Shown here: positions 1 through 11,900 of the stretch, one piece after another
Numbering within the stretch: position 1 is the first letter of the stretch
Layout: each line of letters begins with the position of its first letter
Source of the DNA: Bugula neritina
Lineage: Eukaryota; Bryozoa; Gymnolaemata; Cheilostomatida; Bugulidae
Reading direction: 5' to 3'
Assembly: GCA_964035545.1 (NCBI GenBank)
Contig: OZ037770.1
Span: 4,693,662 to 4,757,661 of the forward strand
Length of the DNA stretch: 64,000 nt
Notes under the pieces: generated by a model
The model's database searches: none
Seen by the model: the letters and a program-made list of their open reading frames with translations, nothing else
What the model was told of the DNA's origin: nothing
Position numbers and translations under genes: made by a program

Positions 1-96
1 TTGGGGATGAAGACTGCCATCGCCACTTACGAGAGGGTCGAGGGGAGACGGGTGAGGATGGGCATCATCTCTGGGGGACTTCTATCCGTTGTAAGA

Positions 97-918
97 CTAC
101 TCGGGGTACGATGTTGGGACGGGGCGCAGTGTGAGCGGGGGTTTGGGGCGAGGTACCAGGAGCTTCTTGAGCCCAGGGGGTTTGGGGCAGGGTCCCTGGG
201 TAATGGCACGGGGAGCGGGAAATTCTTGGCTCAGCCGTTCGTAACGAGCAGAGTCTGAGATGAATGGCTTGATGAGGCCGAGAAAAGTTATGAAGGAAAG
301 CTTGTCCACATTGTAGAGATGTCCAACGTGACACTCCATAGTCCTCTGGTGACGGAGGGTGTAGTCCCTGTGGTAGCTGTACTCCCCACAGGGGCAGAAG
401 GTGGTGATGAAATGTTGATGGATGTGTACTCGGAGGCGGCGAGGTGTGGTGAAATGCTGTTGACACAGCCGGCAGGTGGTGCAGTCGTCGTTTCCTCTAT
501 CTTGTTGAATTATGTTCTCGATATCCTGGGTAACCCAGCTAGACCGGGTTATGAGTATCTCCGGTAGTGTAGCGGAAGTAGGTTCCGTCTCCCAAGCCAT
601 CTCCAATGGTGGCATATCATCGTAGTTAGAAGAGCGAGTGATATCTGAAAGAGCAGAATTTTTGTTAGATCGAATTTGATCTTTACAGCATAATTCTGAT
701 GACAATCGACTGTTACTAGTCTGAGAGTCATGCATCTTTTTGTACGGCACTTGAGAGACTGTGTTTAGACGTGTAGACTGACTGAGAAACATAGTGTCAA
801 GCTCCAGATCTAGTAGATCGTCGGCCATTGTTATGTCCTCGTTTAGCCCAGTCTCCAGTAATTGTGATTCAACCGGAGTGATTAAATCAGAGTTAACTGA
901 TGTCAGACCCGTTTCCAT
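97..918 (-). CDS. C2H2 zinc-finger ORF, 273 aa, beside or within the Gypsy element
   Basis: An intact 273-residue frame runs from an ATG at 918 to a stop at 97-99, on the same strand as the dead pol to its right. The N-terminal half is acidic and Ser/Thr-rich with no recognisable domain. Around residues 145-170 there is a regular C2H2 finger (C-x2-C-x12-H-x3-H). A degenerate second finger follows directly (C-x-C-x12-H-x6-H). The C-terminus is Pro/Lys-rich. It lies 3' of pol, where some retroelements carry an extra ORF. However, a possible 3' LTR (a purine-rich tract near 1110, then an AATAAA on the minus strand) would end at about 930, which would place this ORF outside the element. It is striking that this frame stays open while the pol next to it is full of stops. 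Function unknown; nucleic-acid binding is the family expectation. Confidence 0.5.
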   Translation of the reverse strand: METGLTSVNSDLITPVESQLLETGLNEDITMADDLLDLELDTMFLSQSTRLNTVSQVPYKKMHDSQTSNSRLSSELCCKDQIRSNKNSALSDITRSSNYDDMPPLEMAWETEPTSATLPEILITRSSWVTQDIENIIQQDRGNDDCTTCRLCQQHFTTPRRLRVHIHQHFITTFCPCGEYSYHRDYTLRHQRTMECHVGHLYNVDKLSFITFLGLIKPFISDSARYERLSQEFPAPRAITQGPCPKPPGLKKLLVPRPKPPLTLRPVPTSYPE

Positions 919-1338
919 AGATAGGAATATTAGGACTAGGCAGGCTTACTTTGGAACTTGGTATTTGGAATCATACTCAACGTTCAAGTTTGGATTTTAG
1001 TGGTTTTAGTATGTGTACCTTTGGTGATGTCAGCGTAAGAAAAGACTGGACAGCGTGTTTATTTTGCATGGCTAGAACTGTTTGCCCCGGGCGCAATAAT
1101 TCCACCTAATACTCCGCCCTCGCAAAAGTTGATATTTTCGCGGTGTTCACAACTTCCTTCGTTTCGCTACCAGTCTCTCAGTACCGCACCCAGCTTGGCC
1201 TTCATGTCTGCCGCTTGTAACGCAGTCGCATACGAAGTCTCAAATATACTAGGGGTTGCCTAGTACGTTGTCCACTTTCTAAGGGAAATGGTGTGCTAGT
1301 TGGGGGAGATGGTGTAGTCACTGCTGGTGGGGGTGTAC

Positions 1339-3053
1339 TCACTGGTGGACTTTTATGTTCCGCCGGGGGCGTTTTCGGCCTGCTATTGACTGTTGTATCA
1401 TTTTCAAGATTTCCGGATACAGCCCTCCCCCGGGGGGGTTTTGCACTTCCGGAGCTAAAACAGGTTCCGGAAGTGTTGGCGTTAGACTTGGCGCTGAGGG
1501 TGGTGGGCGCACTTCTGGTAACGGAAGTGGTCTTTCCTGCCTCACCAAGTCTTCTGCCCGCGGCATGACCACTTCATACTCTGGTTCATGTCGTCGCCGC
1601 TAGCGCGTTGCTGTCTGCCTCCTGGGCTCTAACAACCGGGGGGGAGGGGGGGTTCTCCAGCCGCACCTGGGCTAGCCCAATACAGCTTCAAGGGAGCCTC
1701 ATTCTGGATAGACACCTGTCCTGAGCGCTCAAGCTTGTAGGTGTGATTGGGCATCACTTCAACTACCGCGTAGGGTCCCACGAACTTAGGCTGTAGCTTA
1801 GCCGCCTGTCCTTGATGCCTACGGTAGTTGACCATCCACACCCAGTCTCTAACTTTGTAGAGGGGTGGTTCCTCGGAGTCTTCTTTTCGCACCTGCCACT
1901 GCTTTTCCCGTAGTATTGTGTGTGCGACCTTCATTTGCTTTACCAATTTGCTGACATACTCGTGGATGGGGTAGTCCTGCTCAGGAATGTGGTAGGTGAG
2001 GTCATCTGGCACCCTAGTCTTTCGAACGAGCATCAGGAGGTTAGGGGTCTCACCAGTACTGGTGTGCGGTGTGCTACGATAGGCCCGCATGACTTGCGGC
2101 AACACCGTATCCCATTTCTTCTGACTCCGGTCGAGGAGAACACTGCGGAGTGCATCGCCCAGCATCCGGTTGTTGCGCTCCACCACTCCGTTTTCCTGGG
2201 GGTAGTATGGAGTGGTCCTGCTTTAATTTACTCCTCAGAGGCAGCAAAGATCGCTCATCAGCTGAGACTAAAATTGAGCCCCCTGGTCCAAATGTATATG
2301 CTCAGGCAAGCCAAAATAGCAGAATACATGTTGGTCCAGCACCCTGGCCATTGTTGGAGCGGACGCATCTGGGATAGCCAGCGCGTCTGCCTACCTAGTG
2401 AAGTGGTCGGTTAATACTAGGATCCAACTGTTTCCTCTGGGGGTTAGGGGCATGGGTCCGACCAGGTTGACAGCCACCACTTGCCGCGGCCTTCCAGCAT
2501 ATAGCCTCCGCCGTCCCGTTTCACCAAGGAGACGACCATGCTTGCTGGCCTGGCAGATTTCGCACTGTCTTACTCTGATTCGTACATCACGCTCCATGCT
2601 AGGCCAGTACCACCGGAGTTGTAATTTGGTATGCACCCTCTGGACTCCTGCGTGAGCCTGTTTGTGGGTGTTCCATACTAACTCCCGGCGGATAGCAGCT
2701 GGGCAGACTACCCTCTTCTTCTCGGGGTGTCTGTTGCTTGCGGCCAATGTCATGGTCAGCAGAAAATCCGGCCCGATCCGCAGGGAGTCCCAACGTCGAC
2801 AATACAGCCGTAATTCGGCGCATCTCTGCCTCAGCTTTTCTTCATTGGGTCGTCGCCCCTCCTTCTTGGCTTGGTACACGTCGGCTACCACTCCCAGAGG
2901 GTTTTCCTGGAGTTTTCGTAGCTCCCTAACATTACTGGCCAAGACAGGGTTGTCGCGGAGGTTTTGTACTACCTTCGGAGGCGTACCCGCCTTCTGTTGG
3001 AGTTGACCCTGGTCCCAGTCATACTCTATCCCAGGGTGGTCCAGTGCCGTCAA
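1339..3053 (-). pseudogene. Gypsy integrase region with stops and frameshifts
   Basis: Frame 3053-2391 has the His-His-Cys-Cys zinc finger (HKQAHAGV, then CEICQASKHG) and the first catalytic Asp in WILVLTDHFTR. It is stopped at 2391-2393, where a Trp codon is expected. The core continues in the same phase toward about 2190 with a further stop after GAQF and an altered DxG context. Frame 2186-1629 has the catalytic Glu region (VERNNRMLGDAL) and the C-terminal domain through about LKLYWASPG. Frame 1572-1339 looks like the Pro-rich C-terminal tail of pol. Confidence 0.82.
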
Positions 3054-3104
3054 CTAGGACCGCAGGAAACTTCCATCCCTCTTCTCAATGTTGAGACACT
3101 GCCT

Positions 3105-3686
3105 TCACCCTTCGTCTGGTCGCCGGCTCAGTCCGTCTGCATTGCCGTGCTTCTTACCGGGTCGATGTTTGATCCGGTAAAATAACTCGGCCAGGACCTT
3201 GAGCCATCTCGCGACCTGGCTAGACAGTTCTGCTCTCTTGCACAACCAAATCACAGAGGTGTGGTCCGTACGCAGCCGGAACTTCCGGCCGTATAGATAA
3301 GGTCTAAAGGTCTTCACTGACTTGATTACTGCCAGCAGTTTCTTGCGGGTAGTGCAGAAGTGCCGTTCAGTGGGTGAGAGAGACTTGCTGTAATAGGCTA
3401 CTACTACTTCACTACGTTCCTGCACTTGCGACAGCACAGCGCCAACATTCTGGTCACTGGCGTCCGTGTCTAGGATATACACCAGAGTAAAGTTTGGGTA
3501 GGCCAAGATAGGAGCCTCCAGCAGACGGCCCTTGAGGCAGACGAACGCCCTCTGTTTGACGGAAGTCCACTTCCAGGTCACCCCCTTTGCGGTGAGCCGA
3601 ATTAACGGCTGTGCCACCCCTGCAAAGTCTGGTATGTATTGCCTGTAATACCCTACCAGCCCCAGGAAAGCCTGATGTCCGGTCAA
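3105..3686 (-). pseudogene. Gypsy RNase H region
   Basis: A 193-residue frame carrying the connection domain and Ty3-type RNase H. It begins in the segment with GLVGYYRQYIPDFA. It has an RNase H start at DTDASDQNVGAVL and a later LRTDHTSVIWL segment. It overlaps the RT frame by a few bases in another phase, so a frameshift separates what must once have been one pol frame. The end (around HRPGKKHGNADGLSRRP) leads toward the integrase zinc finger. Confidence 0.85.
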
Positions 3687-5185
3687 ATCATGGGGGTAAC
3701 CCAGTTTTCCACAGCTCGTACTTTTTCAGGATCAGTCGCCACGTAATGACGGCCGACGATGTGCCCGAGGTACCTCACCTCCGGCTGCAAGAGAGCGCAC
3801 TTGGAAGGTTTGAGCTTCAGATTGGCACCTCTGAGTCGTTCAAACACCTCCCGCAGACGACTGACGTGTGTCTGGAAGTCTGGGGAGATCACGATGACTT
3901 CATCGAGGTAGAGTAGCAGTGTCTTCCAGTGGAGCCCACTGAGGACCTGTTCCATGAGCCTCTGAAAAGTGGCAGGGGCGGAGGTCAACCCAAAGGGTAG
4001 TACTTTCCACTTCCACAGTCTGTCCCGTGTGATGAACACCGCCTTCTCCTGGGCGTCGGGACTCAGAGGGACCTGCCAATAACCGCTCAGCAAGTTTAGT
4101 GTACTAAAGTACTTGCTGCCGGCCAGGGCGTCCAGAGATTCATCAATCTCGGGTAAAGGATAGGCGTCCTGTATGGTTACGCTATTTAGTTTGCGGTAAT
4201 CCACGCAGAACCGCCAACTGCCGTCTTTCTTCTGGACCAGGACAACCGACGAGCTCCATTCACTATGTGCTGGCTCCTTCTCTTTTTCCGGCCCCAACCT
4301 CCTCATGGGTTGCCAGGTAGGGAGAGTCCCCACAGCCAACGGTATCTCATGACAGACAGCTCTAGTCAGGCCCATGTCATGGTCTCCGCTGCTGAACACT
4401 TCGTTGTACTCGCATAGCAACTTGGCCATAGCCTGTCGCTCCCCGTTGCTCGCGCAACTATCACAGGACGACTTGTACAACTCTTGGACATGTAGCGGGA
4501 CGGTCCCCCGCCCTGGAGACGGGCGTTGTTGGGGACCTTCCGTCGCATCTCCCAGCGACGGCCCTATATCCTTTTCCTGAACAGAATGGAAACGGCCCAG
4601 TACGGACCCTGATGGTAGCTGTACCGCTTCTGAGAAGGGGTTGACACACTGCATCAAGATTTCTCCTCGTTCAGTCAGCCGGTTAAGACTACTGGCGAGT
4701 TGGAATCTTGCGTGCGCGCCTTCGACAACTCCCAACCCAGAGATCTGGCTACTGTGTACTCTACAGTAAATGGTAGCCCGGGTACGGCCTGGTATTGTAC
4801 AGTTCCGTATTACCTGCACGCCTCCCACTAGGGGACGGCCAGACTTGTCGACACAAGTGAGCTCTTTGCCGGCCATCAGTATAGCTGACTTGTTAAAGTC
4901 AATGCGGCAACCATGTCGCTTCAAGAATGGCATCCCTAGTATAGCATCCTCCTCTAGTTGGCTGATGACGAAGGTTTCCTGGATGGCCCGGTCGCGGACG
5001 CGTCCAGTCAGCTCTATAATACCGTAGAATGGGATACGCGACCCGTCTGCAAGGGTGCCAGGTTCCCCGGTATAGGGAGCTAATTCTCTCCTCTCCTTAG
5101 GGGGAAGAGCGTCAAAGACCCGACGGCTGAGGAGATTCGTGGTACACCCGGAGTCTAACAGGAAAGTGACAGACCTGCCGGCCAC
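3683..5185 (-). pseudogene. Gypsy protease and reverse transcriptase with ruined active site
   Basis: A 500-residue open frame. Near the start it has a retroviral-type aspartyl protease with LLDSGCTTNLLS (DSG active site). The reverse transcriptase follows, recognisable from YRKLNSVTIQDAYPLPEI, PFGLTSAPATFQRLM and LGHIVG. Two catalytic positions are wrong. The motif-A region reads STLNLLSGYW where Asp is expected, giving Asn. The YxDD box reads YLDEVIV, with the second Asp replaced by Glu. With the frameshifts on both sides this frame is dead. Its openness means only that substitutions have not yet made stops here. Confidence 0.88.
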
Positions 5186-6312
5186 CTTCCTGGTAAGAAA
5201 TAGCTATCTCCATGTGGTTGTACCCTTACTCCCCCAGCGTGCTCGGTCTCGGCCTGGTGGGGCAGTGCCCGTTTCGACCGCGGTTTTCGGGGCCTTTTAG
5301 GGCGAGGATTTCTCCGCGGAGGGGCGATTGGTTCCCCTCCGATGTCCGGATGGACCTTGCCAGCCGGCTCCATTTCTGGTAGCCAGCTGAAGCGGTTAGC
5401 GAGAGGCGGTGTGAATGGTTCCAGTCGCCGCTCTGGTCGACTGGTCCAATGGGGTGCCTGCCACTCGTGGGGGGTATACCGCGCTGTCCGTACGAACGCC
5501 CTGCGGTATCCACCTCGTGGTTCCTTCATTCTCGGCCTGCGGGGTTTGGAGGCGTCCGCGAGCCGTGGAAGTTTAATCGTTTCCCAGATTGTGGGCAACT
5601 CGAGCGGAGATTTCCTCGTGTGCTGCATCTTCAACATAAAGCAGCTGGCCTCAGAACCTCTACCCTCGGCCTCAAAGGTCCTTGGGTGGGTTCTGTGGGG
5701 TTGGCACGGGCTAGGATCGCCACCAACTGTTCTAACATGGCTATCATGCGGTCCACCTCCGCTTCAAGAGGAAGGGTGGTGGTGGCGGCAGCCACTTGGA
5801 CTGGATGGTCCGGTCCCGAAGTGATTTGTTGGGAGCTCACTTTAGCTCGATAGAATTGTTTGGCCAAGATATAGGCTTCACCTTCATGCAGTGCATCCTC
5901 TATCGTGGTCACCCCTCTTGCATGAAGCTGGTGGTGGAAACCCAAAACATTGAGGGACTGTACAAAGGCGTCATAGGTGTAATGTTCCCGGTGTGTTTCT
6001 CGCAAGTTGCTGTATGCGATCTGTGCCAGTCTCTTCACTAGGGTAGCATGATCCTGTAGTGGTGTGCGCGCTTCTTAGTGCAACCTTTGTGAACGGGCCC
6101 TGGCGTCCACAGCGGTGATGCCAAAACGGGCCCGCAGCTCAGCATAGATCCCGTTTACACTGGATCCCAGTCCGTACGACTTGGCTTACTTCGTCAGCGC
6201 TGTCCGTAGTTGAATCAGGGCTACTCGTGGTGGCTATCGAGTGATGGCCATGACTTCGTTGAATTCTCGAATAAATTGTTCAACATCTTCTAGGCCCGTA
6301 ACATACTACACT
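5155..6312 (-). pseudogene. gag relic of the first Gypsy element
   Basis: The minus-strand translation begins abruptly near 6310 inside gag. It shows several in-frame stops up to about 6040, then an open stretch of 135 residues (6038-5631) typical of Gypsy gag. Around 5590-5640 one frame shows a CCHC zinc-knuckle remnant in which one codon is a stop and the His position reads Asn. The following open frame (5637-5155) is basic and Pro/Arg-rich and runs into the protease, with a frameshift near 5185. The N-terminal gag and leader are absent. Confidence 0.75.
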
Positions 6313-7321
6313 TCCCACTACAACATTATATATTTTTATAGTAACACAGTTTCTTATTATTGTCTAATTAGTAAGAAAACTACTTTCTTATATTTATAAT
6401 GACATCACATTGCAACATAATTGACTCAATCAACCGTATTGTATAAAGCTCATTAGTAAAAAATCACTTAGTAAATTATATAGTATGTTTGATTTAGGTA
6501 ATTCAAGTTCTACTTTTAATTATTTTGAAATAAAAGATCTGCTTTTATATTGTAAACCGAAGAGGACAAAAAGAATTATTATTTTTTTTCATGCTCTCCT
6601 TTGGTTATCTATCTCCGATTCTCAGTGTAATAGAAGCCAAATTTTGTCTTATTCCTGTTCTCAAACAGCCTGTTAATATATTGTTTCATAATTAATTTAC
6701 AATTCTAAATTACGAATCAACTGGCCTTTAAAGGTGCAACATGTTCCTGCAAGCCGATGACTTTCCAGAATTGTATTCTCTCATAGTGAAATAATTCACA
6801 ACTTCTATTTCCTGTCTAGAAACTGTAATACATTTATTAGGGTAATTAGTGAGAGGTTGTGGCAGAAGTATTTTATTTTACTTGAAATTACTTTAATGCT
6901 TTGCGTAGATGTTTCAGAGCTGTACTGTGTTCCTATTTGATGGTAAATTGCATGTATTATGGCACATAGAACAAAATTCCTTATAATGATAACATCCATA
7001 TAGTAGAATATCAGTGTGAACAGTTACTCAGTGATCAGAAGTGTCAGAAGTATTTTATTTTCACTTCACATTACTTTAATGCCTTATGCAGATGCCACAG
7101 AGCTGTAGCCTACCGTGTTCCTATTTGCTGATAACTGTGTTGTGGCACATACTAGGAATTTTCTACTCTGTAGTATAAAATATTATTCCTTCTGGTAGAA
7201 TACCAGTGTGAACAGTTACTCAGTTATCTGCCATATAAAAAAAGATGATAGTATTACATGTAGGTTGTTTTTTTATGACAGTACTTAGTACAAATGTAGC
7301 ACTTTTTTTACCAAATATATA

Positions 7322-8637
7322 GGGTTAACGGGGCACAACGGTCATAGGGGTACAAAAAGCCGGCCAAATTGTGAGAAAACTTATTGACTTAGAGTTGTGA
7401 TTTTTTTTTCATGAAACGATATTGACATAATTATTCAGCCTTTGTAGTTTCAACACTTTCGGAACATACGTGTTGAAAAGGCGAGTAAAAAACTGTTTTT
7501 ACCTACTTTTTGTAATTTTTTTAGGATGTCGTTGAAGCCTTATAACTTTTTACACTAAAAGGCAAGAAGCCTATATTTTACTAATATTGTTGCCATTGCT
7601 TGTCTCTACAATGCTTAACTAGTATAACAGCAAACACTGAAATAAATTTTCCTTGAGGCACATTTATTTTCAATTTTGGCCACACGGGGCACAATGGGCC
7701 ACGCTGACCGGGGCACAATGGGCCACCTGATTATTGCACCCTGATCACTGTTTTTAGTTTGTTTGCCCAAAAAGTTGGTTGAACTGTTACTAAAATCTAT
7801 AAATATAGCCATTTCTGACTTTTTTGTAAAATATCAAAGACATCATGGTAAGACTACAAAACTACAAGTTGAAGCTCCCCTAATACATACATCTGGTGAG
7901 GTTAAAGCTTTGCCATTTTATACATAATACAAAACACTTTGCTGTTGCTACTAGTAGATAGTCATGATAATCATTATATATTACACCATTGAGGGAATAT
8001 ACATGCATTTGACTGAAATAAGTTGTGATTTGCTCATTTGCTCCCCCCCCTCTCCCTTCTGTACTCCAGTCACAAACCTCAGCCATGGATGCACCATAGC
8101 TACAGTTCATTGAAAAAAGTTCACTCAGAATTTTGTAGTACATTTTAGTAAAGTTTTTTTTTAATAAGTGTTGTTCTGAAGTAAAAATAACAAAACATTT
8201 TTAGTTTTAAACAGTAATGATAATGGCACTGCAGAACCGAGTGACGTGCGTTTGATTTTGATTTTGCTATCCGTAGTGGCACAAACTGTACAGCTAAAAC
8301 ATGAATTTTGCTGTAGATCTGAAAGAGTATCTTTCTTTATTTGTATTATTAAATAAATAAAGATCAGATATAACAAAATACACAAAATTTCAATATATTT
8401 GTTGTGTCCCACCCAGTGGCCCATTGTACCCCGGTACCGGGGCACAATGGGCCAATTTTTTCGTCATGAAAATTTCATTATTCTGAAAGTTGTGAAAGAG
8501 ATAGAAACAACAAACTGGTACCTGTAATAGACAACAGATGTAGCATTAGGACTAGGGATTATTGAACTAGTAACTTGAAAAACAGACAAATGGGAGCAAC
8601 AATTGCAAAATTCGGCCCGTTGTGCCCCCGTTACCCC
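7322..8637. mobile_element. 1.3-kb non-autonomous TIR element in intronic DNA of copy A
   Basis: The ends are inverted: GGGTTAACGGGGCACAACGG at the left, and at the right the complement of GGGGTAACGGGGGCACAACG. Each end is flanked by TA. The paralogous site in copy B (about 45805) is empty, so the insertion limits are well defined. Inside, the motif GGGGCACAATGGGCCA occurs at 7686 and 7711. A near-perfect 38-bp palindrome built from the same motif lies at 8417-8454. No transposase is visible; the two small minus-strand frames inside have no recognisable features. TA duplications fit Tc1/mariner-type mobilisation, but the family is not identified. Confidence 0.8.
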
Positions 8638-8934
8638 TACTTACAATTATACTGTTATATTATATATCTTTATAAAATACTTAAAATGTTATGAATCATA
8701 TATAATATGATACTCGTACATAATTGTAACTTAGACATACTTGTTTTCTTTCCTTAATTAATGTACTAAATCAAGGTATTGTATATAAACTTGTTATTGT
8801 AACTGCAACTTAGTACTATATTATGTGTAATTATTGTTATATTAATATTGGGTATCTTTATGAAAACTAATATATCAATTACCTGTATAGTTAAGTCTAA
8901 TAATAGAATTATTATATATTATTAGAATACAGAG

Positions 8935-11900
8935 ATTAAAGAAGTTACAGGAACTCACAATTTCAGAGAATAACTTCACCAGTCTACCTTCTTCAGTATG
9001 TGCATTGAGTAATCTGCACACACTGGATATATCCAACAACAGATCCATGACGTCCTTGAACCCTGAGATACTACAGCTAACACATCTTGAGTCTTTCCGT
9101 ACACGTGAATGTGATGCTCTTACATCTCCTCCGCTAGAAATCTGTGTAAGTGGAGTGGATGCTGTGCGACAATACTACACAGACTTGGCTAAAGGTGCTG
9201 GTAGAAATCTTCCATTTGCTACAACAGTGGTGTTGGGGAACACCATGGCAGGTAAAACCAGTCTAATCAGAACATTACAGAGCACTGACAAGAAGAGAGT
9301 TCTGACTGACAGAAGTCCTAATGCAGAGTATGATGAGACCACAAAAGTGTTTAATGTGGAGAAGGTGGAGGTGGATGGTACAACTCTTCGTCTATTTGAT
9401 ATGGGAGGCCAAGAAGTTTACCATATCACATACCATTTAACACTGAGACAGAATTGTGTACCAGTCATTGTAGTCAACATGGAGCAGTATGATCAGATTT
9501 CGAAAATGTCTACAAACAGAGAGGCTGTGAGAAAGCTGGCTTTTGACTTCATGTCTCACCTCTATCTCGCTCATCCAACTCTTGGTCCGCCTAAGCTTGT
9601 CTTCACACACAAGGATAAGTTTCGGAGTGAAGTTTTCCACCAGCTTCGAAGAAAGTTTCTTGTAGTGTCCGAGCAGTTATGCAGAAATATTCTTGAAGAA
9701 GAGAAAAGTTTAGAAGGTGACTTTGCTCGAATTCAACATTTCACTAAATCAAATGGAAAAATCTTTGAAAATGAAAGCATCTATGAAGTTGGGAAATTTG
9801 ATGAGTACAAGATATTTGAATCGATTAGAAGATCTCTTCTTCAAAGTTGCCAACACTTTGTAAAGCCACTTCCAAAAGTCTGGGAGGATGCCAACAACAA
9901 CATTTTGTCCTTACAGACTCCACATAACACCTTTGATGAAGTATTGGCTGTGATAAACAAAAAGCAGGATAACATTGAAGCAAAGCAATTGGATACGATT
10001 ATCATGTACATGCATGATTGTGGCAAAGTTCTCTGGTATAAACATATTGATGCACTCAGGCCATACATATTTCACAAGATCACAGAAATAACCAAGCTAC
10101 TCTGTGTCTTGTATCATCATGATCCAGACATCTGGCAAAGGAGAGTTGATCAGTTCAAACCATATTGCTGCAGAGAAGGAGTGAGAATTGAAAAACAAGA
10201 TTTTGGAGAGTTTGTGAATTCCTTTAAAATAAATGGCTTGATGACGAAATCTCTTCTTGAATATTTGATCAGAAAAGAAACTTCGTTCACTGATGATAAT
10301 AATGTCGAAATTGCTGTTTGTTTGCTCAGAACATTCCGTTTATTGTATGGCCCTTTGAATAAGGATTCTGAAGATCCTTACTTTATAATCCCCCAGTTTG
10401 CCAAAGAATCCTACAGCCTCTCCTACACTCCACCAAAGGAGCTACTGCTTCATACCGACACACAGTTTAATGGTCTGGCATTACCGCTACATGTCTACCA
10501 TCAGATGACGGTTGGATTGCTAGAACTATTTGCTGACGATTCTGCCACAATACAAGTGAAAAGGAATGGAGCAAATGTATATCAAGATAAAATATACACA
10601 CAGCTGATACATGACTATGAATCCAGGAGAGTGTTGCTCTATACGTCATCTGGTGCTAATAATATTACCAAAGCGTGGGAAAAACTCATTTCAGTCAACA
10701 ACAACATCCTCAGACATGTTATGGAAATTTGGACTGCCAGTCGTCCAGTCACTGCCTGTATCTCTGCTCACTGCTTCCTGCTAGGTGTTCCATGTCCTAA
10801 AAAGTCTATTCATTCTAAATGGTGTTTTCGCTCCTTGAAGAAGCCTTCACCAGTTGTCAAGAAGTGCAGCGGATCTTCAACAATCTTGTGCAATAATGAG
10901 GAGATCCCAAGAGCTTTGATTTTCCCATGTATGTATCACTAATAGTGGTTATTACTATGTTTCTATAAATTGAAACTATTGCCTACTACATAAATAATTT
11001 TCATTACTACAAACTCTAAAAAAAACTTGCTAATTTTTTTTTAAATTTGAAAATATTTAAACCAAATACATTCTGTTCTGCGTAGATTTGTAACATTCTC
11101 GTAGTGGTTCTGCCGCAACTTATATTTTAGCTACCAAATACGTTGATTACGGTATACATAATAGGTGAGCTGGTCATAGTATATGTAGACTGGGTACATT
11201 TTACGTAATATGGAAGCTGGTTGTAGTACATGTAGACTGCACTGTTTTGTTCAGGTGAGGCATTGACTGAGACAGAAACCGATGAGCTGGTGAAGCTATT
11301 GACTCAACTTAAACTTCGTAAACAACAGAATGATGCAATCAGAATTGGTACATCTTTATAATACTCATTTTCTCAAAATCAGAGATCTACAATGTAGCAC
11401 TTTATTTACCTTGAATGGAAATTTTATAAGAAAATGCCTTTTTTCAGACAATCAATTAAAGTGCAACCTTGCAAACTTTTTCTTTTTCAATTTATCCTGG
11501 TATTAGCCAATCAAATCATGTGACTGCAGATGATGATGGTGATCTGAGTGATCTCTCTGATGATGATGACAATCTGTATCCTGATGAAGAGAATGAGGAA
11601 AACGTGAAGTTAATACAACCCAACCTAAAGACTACCAGAAACCTGAGGATTAAGAATCTATTCTCGAATGCTGAAAAGGTTGGTGTATCAGTTTAGGGTC
11701 ATAATTTTTGCCATTAAAGTATGCTCACTCAATTTATTAGATTTTTATGTTCATATTGTATAACGTATTCTTAGGCCAAACTTTATAAAAACATGCACCT
11801 GTAGCAAAATGACACTATTTACTGTTAGCTCTAATATTAGGCCATGTCTGCCTCAAACATGTTTAACTAGACGTACAAGTATGTTAACTATTACTATCAT

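Larger units (their letters stand above)
930..6312 (-). mobile_element. Degenerate Ty3/Gypsy LTR retrotransposon, 5' truncated
   Basis: On the minus strand the order is gag, protease, reverse transcriptase, RNase H, integrase, which is the Gypsy order. It is clearly more GC-rich than the rest of the window, and base composition changes abruptly near 6310, where gag is cut off. No 5' LTR or primer-binding site is visible there, so the 5' end is truncated. The 3' boundary is uncertain: a purine-rich tract near 1110 may mark the start of a 3' LTR, but its partner is missing. Frameshifts, in-frame stops and altered catalytic residues show it cannot move by itself. Confidence 0.88.

Noticed and set aside
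319-5853. Plus-strand frames across the first Gypsy element
   Set aside because: Shadows of the minus-strand pol and gag in GC-rich DNA; no domain features.
7880-8445. Two small minus-strand frames within the TIR element, as a possible transposase
   Set aside because: They are short, with no catalytic motif or family resemblance.
9437-10649. Minus-strand frames inside the Roc-COR exon
   Set aside because: Antisense shadows; the plus strand carries the conserved protein.
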